Assembly (NCBI RefSeq): GCF_026625885.1
Contig: NZ_CP113068.1
Span: forward strand, 682,001-746,000
Direction: 5' to 3'
Source of the DNA: Roseateles sp. SL47
GTDB lineage: Bacteria; Pseudomonadota; Gammaproteobacteria; Burkholderiales; Burkholderiaceae_C
Length of the DNA: 64,000 nucleotides
Shown here: piece after piece, positions 37,350-46,405 of the stretch
Layout: every line of letters begins with the position of its first letter
How positions within the stretch are numbered: the stretch's first letter is position 1
The notes under the pieces: generated by a model
What the model was told of the DNA's origin: nothing
Databases searched by the model: none
The model's input: only the letters and a program-made list of their open reading frames with translations
Position numbers and translations under genes: made by a program

Positions 37350-39518
37350 TCACGCGATTGTGGCGTGACCGGCCCCCGGCGGCGGCAACACCAGATGGAA
37401 TTCCGCACCGCCCCCCGGGCGGTTGGCCGCATAGAGGCGTCCGCCATGCAGATCCACGATGCGGCGGCTGATGGCCAGGCCCAGCCCGGTGCCGCCCGAG
37501 CCGTCCTTGGTGGCGCTGGACTGCACAAACGGGTCGAAGATCCGGTCCAGCTCATCGGCTGGAATGCCCGGTCCTCGGTCGGCGACGCAGAGATGCAGAT
37601 CCTGCGAGGAGGCGTCCACCCAGCCGGTGATGTCGATGGTGGAGCCCGGCGGCGAGAACTTGATGGCGTTGGCCAACAGGTTGCGCAAGGTCTGCTGCAG
37701 GCGCACCGGGTCCACCCGGACCGGCAGCGGCTGCGGCATCTGCTGCGCCAGCTCCAAATAGCGATTCACCCACAGCGGCTCCAGTTCATGCGCCACATCG
37801 CGGACCAATTCCCGCAGGTCCGCCGGTACCAGCTCAAAAGCGCCGAGCGAACTCTCCAGCTTGGACACGTCCAGCAGGTTGTTGACCATGGACAGCATGC
37901 GCTGCCCGGATGCATGAATGTCTTCGAACATCGCCTGCAGCCGGGCCGTCTCGCGGCTGCGGCCCATGCCAAGTTCGGAGAACCCGAGAATCGACTGCAG
38001 CGGCGTGCGCAGCTCATGGCCGATGTTGGCCAGGAATTCGGTTTTCAGCCGTGAGGCTTCCTGCGCCGCATCGCGGGCCTCTCGTGCCAACCGTTCGGCA
38101 CGGGCATGTTCGGTGACATCCACCGCGCTGCCCGCATAGCCGTCCTGGCCACTGTCCCGCTGCAAGGGCACGATGGCAATCAGATAACGGCGCGGTTCAC
38201 CGTCGCCGTTGCGCAAGGTGGCTTCGACGCTGCGGGGGCCGTCCTCGGCCGGCTGGAACAACGCATCGATGGCGGCACGGTCGCCGGGCTCCGCCAGTTC
38301 GGACAGACAGCGGCCCAGCGCATCGTTCACCTGGCCGCGATGCAGCGTGGTCCAGCGGGCATTCACGAAGGTGATGCGGCCGTCCCGGTCGGTGCGGAAG
38401 ATCAGTTCCTGCACACTGCGCAGCAGCACCCGAAGGTCCCGCTCCCGCTCGGCCAACTGGGCATGCGCCTGCTGCAGCGCGTCCAAGGCATCCGCCCGCG
38501 CCTGCAGGCTGCGCCGCACGATGATGGTGGAGGCAGTGATGAGACACAGGGCCAGCACACCGGTCATCACCGGCCCCCACAGCCCGGCCCGCCAAGGCCC
38601 CAGCACCTCCGCCTGCGACTGCTCCACCGCCACCACCAAGCCGCGCCGGGGCGAGGTGCGGTAGCTCACCAGCAGATCACCGGGCAAGGCGCCGAAGCCG
38701 GCATAGCTGCCGTTGTCAGCCCCCGCCTGCAGCCGCGCAAACACCGGATGGCCTGCCATCGACTGCCCCGGCATCTGCGGCAAGGTGTCCAGGCCCGCGA
38801 GCAACTGGCCGGAACGCGAGGCCAGCCAGACCGCGCTGTTGCTCAGCGGTAGCGCCTGTTGCTGGATCTGGGCCAGCGCTTCCGGATTGATCAACGCCAG
38901 CACCCAGCCGGGCGCCTGGGGCTCGGATGGGTGCGGCGCCGGAGACGCCTTCCCGCCGGGCAGTGATGCAGGCATGCGCAGCAGCAAGGGCAGCATGTTC
39001 ACCGACGCCGGGCGGACGGTACCGCCGTGAACCAGATCCGCCAGCGTGCGGCCGGGCTGGAGCGCCTGCAGCCGATCCTGCCCGGGCGGGGGCTGCCGGT
39101 CCAGGCGCTGCATGGGCACCACCAGGCCCACCTCCTCCGCATTGGTACTCACCAGCACCCGCCCGCGCGCATCCAGCACGGCGATGCTGCGCAAAAAGGG
39201 CAGACCGACCAGCACGTGATTCATCTGCGCCACCCAGAACGCCTCGGCTTCACGAGGGTGACGCGGGTCGGCCGCCAGCGCGTCACCCAGGGCATGCAGC
39301 GTGACGGACACACTGGCCACGGTACGGGAGGCATCCGCCTCCAGCACCTGTGCCAGCAACACCCCGCGCGAAGTGGCCTCCTCCAGCGCCGCCTGCCGAT
39401 GCCCCAGCACCGGCACCGCCACGGCCACCACCGAAGCAACGGCCAGCACCGCCCCGGCCACCAGCGTGGCGGTGCGGAGGCGTTGCAGCGATCGGACGGC
39501 AGGGGCCGGCTGGGTCAT
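37350..39518 (-). CDS. Membrane sensor histidine kinase with periplasmic sensor and PAS domain
   Basis: A 722-residue kinase. Helix one is at about residues 14-36, a periplasmic sensor region of about 260 residues follows (Cache-like, LDARGRVLVSTNAEEVG), and helix two is near 300-325. A PAS domain (ELIFRTDRDGRITFVNARW), HisKA (FLANIGHELRTPLQSILGF) and HATPase (NLLANAIKFSPPG, DRGPGIP, GTGLGLAI) complete it; there is no receiver. It is divergently arranged with an HTH-REC and a REC-Hpt gene, and a phosphorelay with them is likely. The ATG at 39518 is preferred over a TTG at 39554. Confidence 0.92.
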   Translation of the reverse strand: MTQPAPAVRSLQRLRTATLVAGAVLAVASVVAVAVPVLGHRQAALEEATSRGVLLAQVLEADASRTVASVSVTLHALGDALAADPRHPREAEAFWVAQMNHVLVGLPFLRSIAVLDARGRVLVSTNAEEVGLVVPMQRLDRQPPPGQDRLQALQPGRTLADLVHGGTVRPASVNMLPLLLRMPASLPGGKASPAPHPSEPQAPGWVLALINPEALAQIQQQALPLSNSAVWLASRSGQLLAGLDTLPQMPGQSMAGHPVFARLQAGADNGSYAGFGALPGDLLVSYRTSPRRGLVVAVEQSQAEVLGPWRAGLWGPVMTGVLALCLITASTIIVRRSLQARADALDALQQAHAQLAERERDLRVLLRSVQELIFRTDRDGRITFVNARWTTLHRGQVNDALGRCLSELAEPGDRAAIDALFQPAEDGPRSVEATLRNGDGEPRRYLIAIVPLQRDSGQDGYAGSAVDVTEHARAERLAREARDAAQEASRLKTEFLANIGHELRTPLQSILGFSELGMGRSRETARLQAMFEDIHASGQRMLSMVNNLLDVSKLESSLGAFELVPADLRELVRDVAHELEPLWVNRYLELAQQMPQPLPVRVDPVRLQQTLRNLLANAIKFSPPGSTIDITGWVDASSQDLHLCVADRGPGIPADELDRIFDPFVQSSATKDGSGGTGLGLAISRRIVDLHGGRLYAANRPGGGAEFHLVLPPPGAGHATIA

Positions 39519-39657
39519 TCCAAAGTTCCGGTGGCCCTTGACTGTATCGCCCAAGAAGATCGCCTATCGAACTGTTCCCGTCCAAATATCATTTTTAGCG
39601 CTTATAAATCGGAACTGTACCTCTCTACCTAGGGAGAAGATTCGGCAAAATCGGCTC

Positions 39658-40299
39658 ATGATTGCTATTGCACGCCCCCCGGAAGATTTGCAAGAGGACT
39701 TCAGCACCCGTGAAGTGGCTCAGCGATTGGGCATGGCCGTGCGGTCAGTCCAGTTAATGGTGGACCGCGGCGAATTGCAGGCCTGGCGCACGCCGGGCGG
39801 CCACCGCCGAATTCTGCGCAGTTCCCTGGATGCCTGGCTGACGGGCCGGGGGCTGGCCCCGACCAAGGGCGGCGAGACGCCCACGCCGGCCGAGGCACAG
39901 CGCAAGCTGCGGGTGCTGCTGATTGAGGACTCGGTCCACTATCAAAATCTTGTGGCCTTGCTGATTGCGCAGGAGTTTCCGGAGCTGGAACTGCACACGG
40001 CGAACGACGGCATCGGTGGCCTGGTGATGTATGGGCAATTGCAGCCGGACGTGCTGCTGGTGGACATTCTGCTGCCCGGCATCGATGGCGCGGCACTGGT
40101 GACCAGCCTGCGCTCGCAGCCGCTGTTTGCCCATTGTGAACTCATCTTTATCACCGCCCTGGATGACCAGCAGCGCGAGCCTTATGCGTTTGCACTGGCC
40201 AACCTGCCGGTGATCCACAAGCCCCGACTGGTGGCCGAGTTGCCACCGCTGCTGGCAGCCTCGTTGCAGCGACTGGGCTCCGCCGCCAATCCAGCCTGA
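39658..40299 (+). CDS. Response regulator with N-terminal excisionase/MerR-type HTH
   Basis: A 213-residue protein with reversed order: a helix-turn-helix DNA-binding domain first (FSTREVAQRLGMAVRSVQLMVDRGELQAWRTPGGHRRI, residues about 15-48) and a receiver domain second (LLIEDSVHY, phospho-Asp in DVLLVDILLPGIDG, Lys in VIHKPRL). The HTH is of the excisionase/BldC type. An AT-rich 139-base spacer separates it from the divergent kinase gene. It is followed after 2 bases by the REC-Hpt gene. A transcriptional output for the kinase is the natural inference. Confidence 0.88.
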   Translation: MIAIARPPEDLQEDFSTREVAQRLGMAVRSVQLMVDRGELQAWRTPGGHRRILRSSLDAWLTGRGLAPTKGGETPTPAEAQRKLRVLLIEDSVHYQNLVALLIAQEFPELELHTANDGIGGLVMYGQLQPDVLLVDILLPGIDGAALVTSLRSQPLFAHCELIFITALDDQQREPYAFALANLPVIHKPRLVAELPPLLAASLQRLGSAANPA

Positions 40300-40301
40300 C
40301 G

Positions 40302-41057
40302 ATGGGCGGGCGCTTGCGGGTCCTGTTGGTGGAGGATGACCCCTCGCTCCAGCGTTTTGTGGCCATGGCCCTGGAAGACGAAGACGTTCGGCTGCAGGGC
40401 TGCACTTCGGTGGATGAAGCGCTGCTTTCGCTGGCGACGCAGGCGTTTGATCTGGTGATCTCCGACCTGATGCTGCCCGGGCGGCATGGCAATGAACTGC
40501 TGGCGACGCTGAGTGAGCGCCCGGAACTTCGCGGGCAGGCGATGCTGGCTGTGTTCAGCGCGGGGTTGAATGGGCAGGTGAGGCAGCAACTGGAAGGTTT
40601 GGGCGTGAGCCGCTTTCTGGTGAAGCCCTGCTCCTTGGCAGATCTGCGGGCCTGTGTGCAGGATGCGCGGACGCTGAGGGATACCGCCAGCCCGGTGGCA
40701 CCGGCAGAGGACAGCGCACGCGCGACCGCGTCGGTGCATCAAACGGCCGTGGAAGAATTCTTTGGCGGCAATGCCGGGCTTTATCAGGCATTTTTGGCGC
40801 GGTGCCGCGCGCAGTTCCCGCAGGACATTGCGCGAGGGCGTGACGCCGCGCGATTGGGCCAGCATCAACCCCTGAGGCATCTGGCGCACAGCCTGAAGAG
40901 CGTGCTGCAGACGCTGGGGTATCCGGATGCGGCAGCGCTGGCGCGGGAATTGGAAGACTTGGCGCAGCAGGCTGGGGAACGGCAGGATGTGGACAGCACA
41001 GCCGCCATTCAGGACCGGTGGCTTCGGCTGGAGGCGGAGTTGAGTCGGTTGATTTAA
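40302..41057 (+). CDS. Receiver-Hpt phosphotransfer protein
   Basis: A 251-residue protein with an N-terminal receiver (LLVEDDPSLQRF, phospho-Asp in DLVISDLMLPGRHG, Lys in RFLVKPCS) and a C-terminal histidine phosphotransfer domain, whose active His is in HLAHSLKSVLQTLGY. A REC-Hpt protein would relay phosphate between the divergent kinase and the HTH-REC regulator encoded immediately upstream. The two genes are separated by only 2 bases, so they are co-transcribed. Confidence 0.9.
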   Translation: MGGRLRVLLVEDDPSLQRFVAMALEDEDVRLQGCTSVDEALLSLATQAFDLVISDLMLPGRHGNELLATLSERPELRGQAMLAVFSAGLNGQVRQQLEGLGVSRFLVKPCSLADLRACVQDARTLRDTASPVAPAEDSARATASVHQTAVEEFFGGNAGLYQAFLARCRAQFPQDIARGRDAARLGQHQPLRHLAHSLKSVLQTLGYPDAAALARELEDLAQQAGERQDVDSTAAIQDRWLRLEAELSRLI

Positions 41058-41185
41058 GTTCGCGGAGCTCGGGGGGAGTCGCCCGTTAGCGGGAGGCTGA
41101 TGGGGCGAGAGGTTGAGCGGGCATTGGCTCGAGAACGCCGATCAGGGGCTGGATTGGATGACGGTTTCAGGCTGGGAGCAGCGAC

Positions 41186-41521
41186 CTACAGCGGACGGCG
41201 AACACCGGCACGATATTCACTGAGGTAGTGCTCGATCGGCATGGCGGAGCCAGTGCCATAAAGCTTGCCTTCGTGCCGATCCACGATCAAAGGTGAATTT
41301 CCCGCTAGCGAGCAAAGGAAGTCGCCGGTCTCTGCGAACTCCTTGGAGTTGTAAAAATAAACCCAGCCAAAGTCGTGCTCTTCCACCTTGAGCACCACAA
41401 GCTGATGGGGCGGGCGATCCCTATTCTCCGGGAGTGCAGCCCCTAGCTGGTCCATCGCCTGCTCCATACCGCGCAAATGGGCGGACAAGGTCGCGTCTGC
41501 GGTCTGTTGAGTGATGCTCAT
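41186..41521 (-). CDS. YrhB/Imm35-like protein
   Basis: A 111-residue soluble protein. The segment GWVYFYNSKEFAETGDFLCSLAGNSPLIVDRHEGKLYGTGSAMPIEHYLSEY follows the YrhB / immunity-protein-35 pattern (aromatic YxxSxE, AGNxPLIVD, GT...). Such proteins often accompany polymorphic toxins or sit alone in accessory islands; no toxin gene is adjacent here. I start at MSITQQ, where the domain begins. Its last codons run into CTACAGCGGACGGC, a 14-base string that also occurs inside a clear attC site at 57794, hinting at a cassette origin. Confidence 0.72.
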   Translation of the reverse strand: MSITQQTADATLSAHLRGMEQAMDQLGAALPENRDRPPHQLVVLKVEEHDFGWVYFYNSKEFAETGDFLCSLAGNSPLIVDRHEGKLYGTGSAMPIEHYLSEYRAGVRRPL

Positions 41522-41713
41522 ACGGCGGGATTTTCCATCCTGGCGAGCCAAAGTTGGATCGGGCTGGGCCGCACCGTGAGCGTGGCCCAGTATGTCTGCG
41601 TCGCTGCGAAGGCGAAGTTCGGCTAAAGGCTGGGAGCGGTCGTCGCCCATCGCAGGGAATTCCACCAGTCCAACTGGGCGGCGCGCCTTCAGGTTCTAGG
41701 CAAGAATCGGCGA

Positions 41714-42088
41714 ATGGACGACCACGATTCAGTCCGCGCGAAAGTAGCGCAGATATTCATAGAAGCCTTTGGAGAGCGGGCTGCGCTGTTCAGAGGCGGA
41801 ATTCCAGCCCGCGCCGCCAACGACAAACTTGGCGTTGCGCTGGCGGACGAACTGGACCCGCTAGTGGCGGATGAGGTCGCGTTTCATCTGGTTGACTGGG
41901 AGACCGACGCCGCGTTTCTGGTCGCGCTCATGCTGTTTCCCGAACGGTTCACGTCGGCGGAGCTTCAAGCAGCGGTCGATATGTTCCTGGTGCATGTTCC
42001 CGCTCACGTTCAGGCGGCAGCTCGCTTGGCCGGCTATGAGGTGCCGAATACTTTCTCTGCAGGCGGGGCCGATGGTGTTGGGCATTAG
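41714..42088 (+). CDS. Hypothetical protein in accessory island
   Basis: A 124-residue acidic, mainly helical protein without signal peptide or membrane helix. It contains ALADELDPLVADEVAFHLVDWETDAAFLVALMLFPERFTSAEL. I do not recognise a family. It overlaps the next open frame by 17 bases, so the two were probably a coupled pair before the second was truncated. Base composition is more relaxed than in the flanking housekeeping genes. Confidence 0.6.
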   Translation: MDDHDSVRAKVAQIFIEAFGERAALFRGGIPARAANDKLGVALADELDPLVADEVAFHLVDWETDAAFLVALMLFPERFTSAELQAAVDMFLVHVPAHVQAAARLAGYEVPNTFSAGGADGVGH

Positions 42089-42353
42089 GTCCCACACATC
42101 TGGGAGCAACTCTCAGAGCCACACTGGACGAGAGCTGGAGCTGATGCTGGCAGGGGCAAGGCCCCTTGCCGCGTTTTGTGCTGAGGCAGACTCGTTGCCC
42201 TGGAAAGAACGAATTCCTGAGGAGGCATTCGCGGCGTACGTCGCGGCAGCTTCGGATGAACGACCGAGTCCAGTCAACAAGGGCACGGCCGGTATGCGGG
42301 GCTGTAATGCAGATATCGAATGCGCTAACCGCCCTGTTCGAACAGCTTGGTAG
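42072..42353 (+). pseudogene. Truncated hypothetical gene (N-terminal fragment)
   Basis: A 93-codon frame whose first ~60 residues read as a genuine protein start (MVLGIRSHTSGSNSQSHTGRE..., LMLAGARPLAAFCAEADSLPWKERIPEEAFAAYVA), after which the sequence becomes unlike protein (SDERPSPVNKGTAG...) and stops. I have an unsure memory of a longer accessory-island family with this beginning (ELMLAGxKPLAxF ... IPEEEFAPYV), so I treat this as a 3'-truncated copy. No continuation is found downstream in other frames. Confidence 0.45.
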
Positions 42354-42657
42354 CCTGCAAAGACGGCAATCGCACGACCAACGGCGGACGCAGGGTTTTG
42401 CGGGGTGGCAAGAGGCCAGAAAGCAATGGCAGCATACGACCTACCAGGGACCAATACGGCCACCAAAGCGACATGAAACAGAGTCCAGAAACGACCTGGA
42501 AATAATGCCGTACAAATATAAAGACGAACCGCCAAAAAGCGGGGGCTGCACAAGCACTTGAAGGTCTACCGCCCTGCGATGTGAGGGAGACAGCTCCGAT
42601 GTTATGCGGCAGCTTCTGTCGCCCTTTGACACGTTGAGCGGTCAGAGGAAAAGTCAA
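42354..42657. other. Gene-free stretch in accessory island
   Basis: No supported gene in about 300 bases. A GTTATGC string at 42601-42607 looks like an integron core site, but I find no matching left arm nearby, so it may be the decayed end of an attC. Confidence 0.35.
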
Positions 42658-42945
42658 ATGGAATCGAGCGACCGCGATTTGAAGAAGAACTGGAAGTTGC
42701 AGCAGCGCCAACTTGCGCGCGCGGCTTTTCCCGTTGCCGATCAACTCCTCGAATCACTATTTGACTCCGTCGAATCAAATGTGGATGTCCACGGCTGCGA
42801 TCACTCGCTGCGCTTCACGACGCAATGGATCAGTGAGCATGAGCAGCCCGAGCAACCAATTCTTGAGTGGCTCGCGGCCCATGGCGGTCATTGCGATTGC
42901 GAGGTGGTCACCAATGCTGCTGATCACTGGGAGCAGAACTGCTAA
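42658..42945 (+). CDS. DUF2695 family protein
   Basis: A 95-residue soluble protein matching DUF2695: CDHSLRFTTQWISEHEQPEQPILEWLAAHGGHCDCEVVTNA. The CDH and CDCEV motifs are typical and could bind a metal. I use the ATG at 42658, preceded by AGAGGAAA; an upstream ATG at 42604 overlaps a GTTATGC string. Function is unknown; the family is frequent in small accessory genes and integron cassettes. Confidence 0.8.
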   Translation: MESSDRDLKKNWKLQQRQLARAAFPVADQLLESLFDSVESNVDVHGCDHSLRFTTQWISEHEQPEQPILEWLAAHGGHCDCEVVTNAADHWEQNC

Positions 42946-43024
42946 TGGAAACTGCCGCCCACCATTTCATTGATCGGACCTGCGCCAGCAACGCTGGCTG
43001 GTTCGCTGAATGCACCCGTTAGGC
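42940..43024 (+). repeat. Possible degenerate attC site
   Basis: The stop of the DUF2695 gene lies in TGCTAAT (a weak left core). An internal hairpin GCCAGC-AAC-GCTGGC follows near the middle, and the right end reads TTCGCTGAATGCACCCGTTAGGC, closing with a good GTTRRRY core at 43018-43024. Arm complementarity is weak, so this may be a decayed site. Confidence 0.4.
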
Positions 43025-43030
43025 ATCACA

Positions 43031-43483
43031 GTGAAGCGCATCCTTGCAGCCTTTCTAGCCACCCTGGCTTGGAACTTGGCAAGCGCTGCTGAGACGCGGC
43101 CAACCGGCGCCAATTGCGACCTCGCGCAGCCACCCGCAGAGTCTGGGGAGGAAGGCGGGCACGGCTTTGTCCTTCTCGTCTTTCCGCGAACCGGCGACAT
43201 CGGCCCCAAGTACTCCGGTTGTCAGACGGTGTTTGTTACCGGTCGGAGCCAGGGCACCCGCTTCGCTTGGGTCGTGGAAGTGTCTCGCGGTGAGCCGATC
43301 CGCTTGTGGTCTGCCAGTAGCGAAATGCAAGCGGTTCTTCAATGCCGATACATGAATCGCCAACTTCAGCGGGGAAGTCCAGACGTCTGCCCGCCCGTGG
43401 AATCGCTACTGATGCCCACCCAGCCTGCCGGGTGCTTGACCGGAAAGTCTGCGGGTGCGAAATGCGACTACGACGTGGAGTGA
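43031..43483 (+). CDS. Secreted hypothetical protein
   Basis: A 150-residue protein with a signal peptide (KRILAAFLATLAWNLASAAE) and a mature domain containing five or six cysteines (ANCDLAQP, SGCQTVF, LQCRYM, VCPPVE, GCLTGK, KCDYD), suggesting disulfides in the periplasm. I place the start at a GTG just after a GTTAGGC core; an in-frame ATG at 43010 is an alternative that would lie inside the putative attC. No family recognised. Confidence 0.6.
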   Translation: MKRILAAFLATLAWNLASAAETRPTGANCDLAQPPAESGEEGGHGFVLLVFPRTGDIGPKYSGCQTVFVTGRSQGTRFAWVVEVSRGEPIRLWSASSEMQAVLQCRYMNRQLQRGSPDVCPPVESLLMPTQPAGCLTGKSAGAKCDYDVE

Positions 43484-43581
43484 CGCCCAAGCTTTCATTC
43501 CACTGGATGACCTTCTTCCGCCGGTGAATTCAAAGTCAGACCAAGCATTCACACTTTCCCACCCACTCCAACCTTTCGAAG

Positions 43582-44076
43582 ATGAATTCAAAGCTTTCTC
43601 TGCTCGCACTCCTTGCGCTGACCGGCTGCGCAAGTTTCTCGCCATCTATCCCAGACACGTACAAAGGTCCTGTCGCGTCGGTCGCAGACACTGGGAGGCA
43701 GGAGGACGGAACCAAGGGGCAGTTCTTCGTCTTGACTGAGATCGACGGCCGCTCCATCGAAAACTCGCTGCATGAGACTCGGGTGGCCAGTTCTGGCAAA
43801 GGCCTCGCGCTCACCTCGCGGTTTACGACCCGCAATGTCCCAGCCACGGCGCTGAAGGTCAAGCTGATCGGCACGCATCAGACCGCAGCCCCCATCCAGG
43901 AGATGGTCGGCAGAGCGGCGGGAACCTTCTTCAGCGTGGATGGAATCGTGGACTTCAAGCCTGTTGAGGGCAAGAACTACATTGTCACGGGAGAGTTGAA
44001 GAAGGAGCGCTCCTGCGTCTGGATCCAGGAAGACGGAACCGGGCAGCCTGCTACAGAGAAGGTGTGCTCCAAGTAA
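43582..44076 (+). CDS. Hypothetical lipoprotein
   Basis: A 164-residue protein with a lipoprotein signal: MNSKLSLLALLALTGCAS, lipobox LTGC, Cys15. The mature part (VASVADTGRQEDGTKGQFFVLTEIDGRSIENSLHETR..., VEGKNYIVTGELKKERSCVWIQED) looks like a small beta-rich periplasmic domain. I do not recognise a named family. A 267-base gap follows before the malonate regulator gene. Confidence 0.68.
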   Translation: MNSKLSLLALLALTGCASFSPSIPDTYKGPVASVADTGRQEDGTKGQFFVLTEIDGRSIENSLHETRVASSGKGLALTSRFTTRNVPATALKVKLIGTHQTAAPIQEMVGRAAGTFFSVDGIVDFKPVEGKNYIVTGELKKERSCVWIQEDGTGQPATEKVCSK

Positions 44077-44343
44077 CCTCAGGCGTGGCCGAACCCTTCG
44101 CTCAATCGGCGCGCCAACGTTGAAGGTCGGCCTTCCGGCGTCGAGTTCAAGGAAGTCAGGGACCGCAGTCGTGTCAATGCGGTCTCATGCGCGCTACTGA
44201 CCGATTCAGACTGACGCGACACTTCGTCTATGAAAGGGTCAGGACTGCTGGTGCAGAGAGCGATTCACCGCCCTCCGGGCGGGGTCGCTCGCAACGGAAT
44301 TAGCGCCCGGCCGCCTCATCCGCCAACGCTAAGATCCCCCCTT

Positions 44344-45270
44344 ATGGTCGCCCGCATCGACGAAGAGATTACCTTCCGCAAACTGGAGATCCTGCTGGCT
44401 TTCTTGGAGGCTGGCAGTCTGGCTCGAGCGGCGGAAGCATTGGGCGTCAGCGCAGTCAGCGTCCACCGCGCCCTCCATTCTCTTGAAACAGGCACGCGCT
44501 GCAGTTTGTTCCGTCTGGAAGGACGCAATCTTCAGCCCAACGATGCCGCACATGCCCTGGCCGACGTCGCCCGCGAGGTGCTGCAGACGATGGCGCAAGG
44601 CATCCGATCCACGCGGGAGATCGCAGGTTATGCGGCTGACCGCATCCGCATCGGATCGCTTTACTCACTCACCAGCGGTACCGTCCCGGCTCTGATCATG
44701 GCGCTCCGCCTGCGCAAGCCCGACATTCAAACCGAGCTGGTGCTGGGTTCCAACCATGAGTTGTTGCGCAAGCTGCGCGAAGGTGAATTGGACGCGGCGG
44801 TCATGGGGCAGCCCGAGGGTGCCGCAGACATTGAGTCGCAATTGTTGTTTGAGGACGAGATCTTCTTTGCTGCACCTGTGGATTCGTCGTACGCGGCGCA
44901 GTCCCAGATCGACCTGGCGCAGTGCAGCGACGAACGATTCGTGTCGCTCAACGAAGGTTACGTCACCTATGACCGCTTCCGGGACGCCTTCCGCGTCGCT
45001 GGCTTCGAGCCCAACGTGGTGATGACGACCAATGACATCTTTTCGCTGATGAACCTGGTCGGCGGCCGCATCGGCTGCACCCTGTTGCCGGGCCGGACCC
45101 GCAGCGTGCTGCCGCGCAGCGTGTGTCTCGTGCCGCTCCTGCCCGAGTTCCAGATGCGGCAGAAGATCAGCGTCAGTTTTCTGCGCACCCGCGAGCGCGA
45201 CCCCAACCTGCTGTCGCTGCTGGCCGCCTGCCGGAGCTACTCGGCTGAACACACAGCGGCTCAGGGTTAA
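44344..45270 (+). CDS. mdcR: LysR-type regulator of malonate utilisation
   Basis: A 308-residue LysR-type regulator. The N-terminal winged HTH (FRKLEILLAFLEAGSLARAAEALGVSAVSVHRALHSLE) is followed by a substrate-binding domain with MdcR-like features (RIRIGSLYSLTSGTVPALIMALRLRKPDIQTELVLGSNHELLRKL). It is transcribed in the same direction as the TRAP transporter and mdc genes, 117 bases upstream of dctP, and probably activates them with malonate as co-inducer, as described for other MdcR proteins. The symbol rests on the family resemblance and context. Confidence 0.85.
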   Translation: MVARIDEEITFRKLEILLAFLEAGSLARAAEALGVSAVSVHRALHSLETGTRCSLFRLEGRNLQPNDAAHALADVAREVLQTMAQGIRSTREIAGYAADRIRIGSLYSLTSGTVPALIMALRLRKPDIQTELVLGSNHELLRKLREGELDAAVMGQPEGAADIESQLLFEDEIFFAAPVDSSYAAQSQIDLAQCSDERFVSLNEGYVTYDRFRDAFRVAGFEPNVVMTTNDIFSLMNLVGGRIGCTLLPGRTRSVLPRSVCLVPLLPEFQMRQKISVSFLRTRERDPNLLSLLAACRSYSAEHTAAQG

Positions 45271-45387
45271 CCCACGATCTTTGCGGCCAGCGTAATGGTC
45301 GCCGATGGAGGTTGATTGATCGTCCCGGACGGCGCTTTGACACTGCGCCGCATACCGCCACCACAAGGCGGACCCCGGAGACAAGCC

Positions 45388-46398
45388 ATGAACCTCACCC
45401 GCCGCCAGTGGCTGGCCGCCACCGCTGCCGCCAGTTGCCTGCCCGCCGCCCAGGCCCAGGCCGGCTCGCTCAAGATCTCGCACCAGTTCCCGAGCGGATC
45501 GCTCACCGAGGGCGACTTCCGCGACCGCCTCTGCCGCCGGTTCGCCGCCGAGGTGGAGAAGCGCACCAGCGGCGCCTTGAAGGCTTCGGTCTACCCAGGC
45601 TCTTCTCTGATGAAGACCAACGCCCAGTTCTCCGCGATGCGCAAGGGCGCGCTGGACATGAGCCTCGTGCCGCTCTCCTACGCGGGGGGCGAAGTCGCCG
45701 AGACCAATGCCGGCCTGATGCCCGCCTTGGTACCCAGTTATGAGCAGGGCGCAGCCTGGAAGACCGCTGAAGTGGGCAAGCTGCTGTCCAAGGTACTGGA
45801 TGACAAGGGCGTCATCATCGTCAGCTGGGTCTGGCAGGCCGGCGGCGTCGCCAGCCGCGCCCGGCCGCTCGTCACGCCCGACGACGCGAAGGGACTGAAG
45901 GTCCGCGGCGGCAGCCGCGAGATGGACATGATGCTCAAGACTGCGGGCGCCTCCGTCATCACGCTGCCATCCAACGAAATCTACGCCGCCATGCAGACCG
46001 GCGCCATGGACGCCGCCATGACGTCCTCCACGAGCTTCATGTCCTTCAAGCTGGAGGAGATCGCCAAGCACCTGACCTCCGGTCGCCAGCGTACCTATTG
46101 GTTCATGTTGGAGCCGCTGATGATCTCCAAGGAGGTTTTCAGCAAGCTGCCGAAGGCCCAGCAGGACATCATCATGGCCGTCGGGGCCGAGATGGAGGTC
46201 TTCGCACGGGACGCCGCCAAGGCGGACGACCAGGCGGCCGCCACCATCTACGCCAAGGCAGGCGCCAAGGTCTACGACATGGACGAACCCACGCTCAAGA
46301 AGTGGCAGGCCATCGCGCGCGACACCGCGTGGAAGGATTTCGGCGAGAAGAACGACTCCTGCGCCGCCATCCTCAAGGCCGCCCAAAAACTGCTCTGA
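45388..46398 (+). CDS. TRAP transporter substrate-binding protein (DctP family)
   Basis: A 336-residue periplasmic binding protein. The N-terminus (MNLTRRQWLAATAAASCLPAAQAQA) looks like a Tat-type signal. The mature chain has DctP features: KISHQFPSGSLTEGDFRDRLCRRFAAEVEKRTSGALK, then GLKVRGGSREMDMMLKTAGASVITLPSNEIYAAMQTGAMDAA. It opens a three-gene TRAP set with dctQ (8 bases on) and dctM, directly before mdcA, so malonate is the likely cargo. That is inferred from position, by analogy with known TRAP-type malonate carriers. Confidence 0.92.
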   Translation: MNLTRRQWLAATAAASCLPAAQAQAGSLKISHQFPSGSLTEGDFRDRLCRRFAAEVEKRTSGALKASVYPGSSLMKTNAQFSAMRKGALDMSLVPLSYAGGEVAETNAGLMPALVPSYEQGAAWKTAEVGKLLSKVLDDKGVIIVSWVWQAGGVASRARPLVTPDDAKGLKVRGGSREMDMMLKTAGASVITLPSNEIYAAMQTGAMDAAMTSSTSFMSFKLEEIAKHLTSGRQRTYWFMLEPLMISKEVFSKLPKAQQDIIMAVGAEMEVFARDAAKADDQAAATIYAKAGAKVYDMDEPTLKKWQAIARDTAWKDFGEKNDSCAAILKAAQKLL

Positions 46399-46405
46399 GG
46401 CCGCG

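Noticed and set aside
41674..41700. GTCCAAC ... GGTTCTAGGC as an attC
   Set aside because: The left core fits, but the right end lacks GTTRRRY and the arms are too short to form an attC hairpin.
42334..42345. Perfect palindrome CTGTTCGAACAG, considered as an operator or LexA box
   Set aside because: Spacing is CTGT-N4-ACAG, not N8, and no promoter or gene start lies beside it.
42166..42561. Open frame of 131 codons in the accessory island
   Set aside because: No ribosome site, basic low-complexity make-up, and it overlaps the truncated gene.
44080..44190. Possible attC after the lipoprotein gene
   Set aside because: A few attC-like words occur, but no paired cores or hairpin could be assembled.
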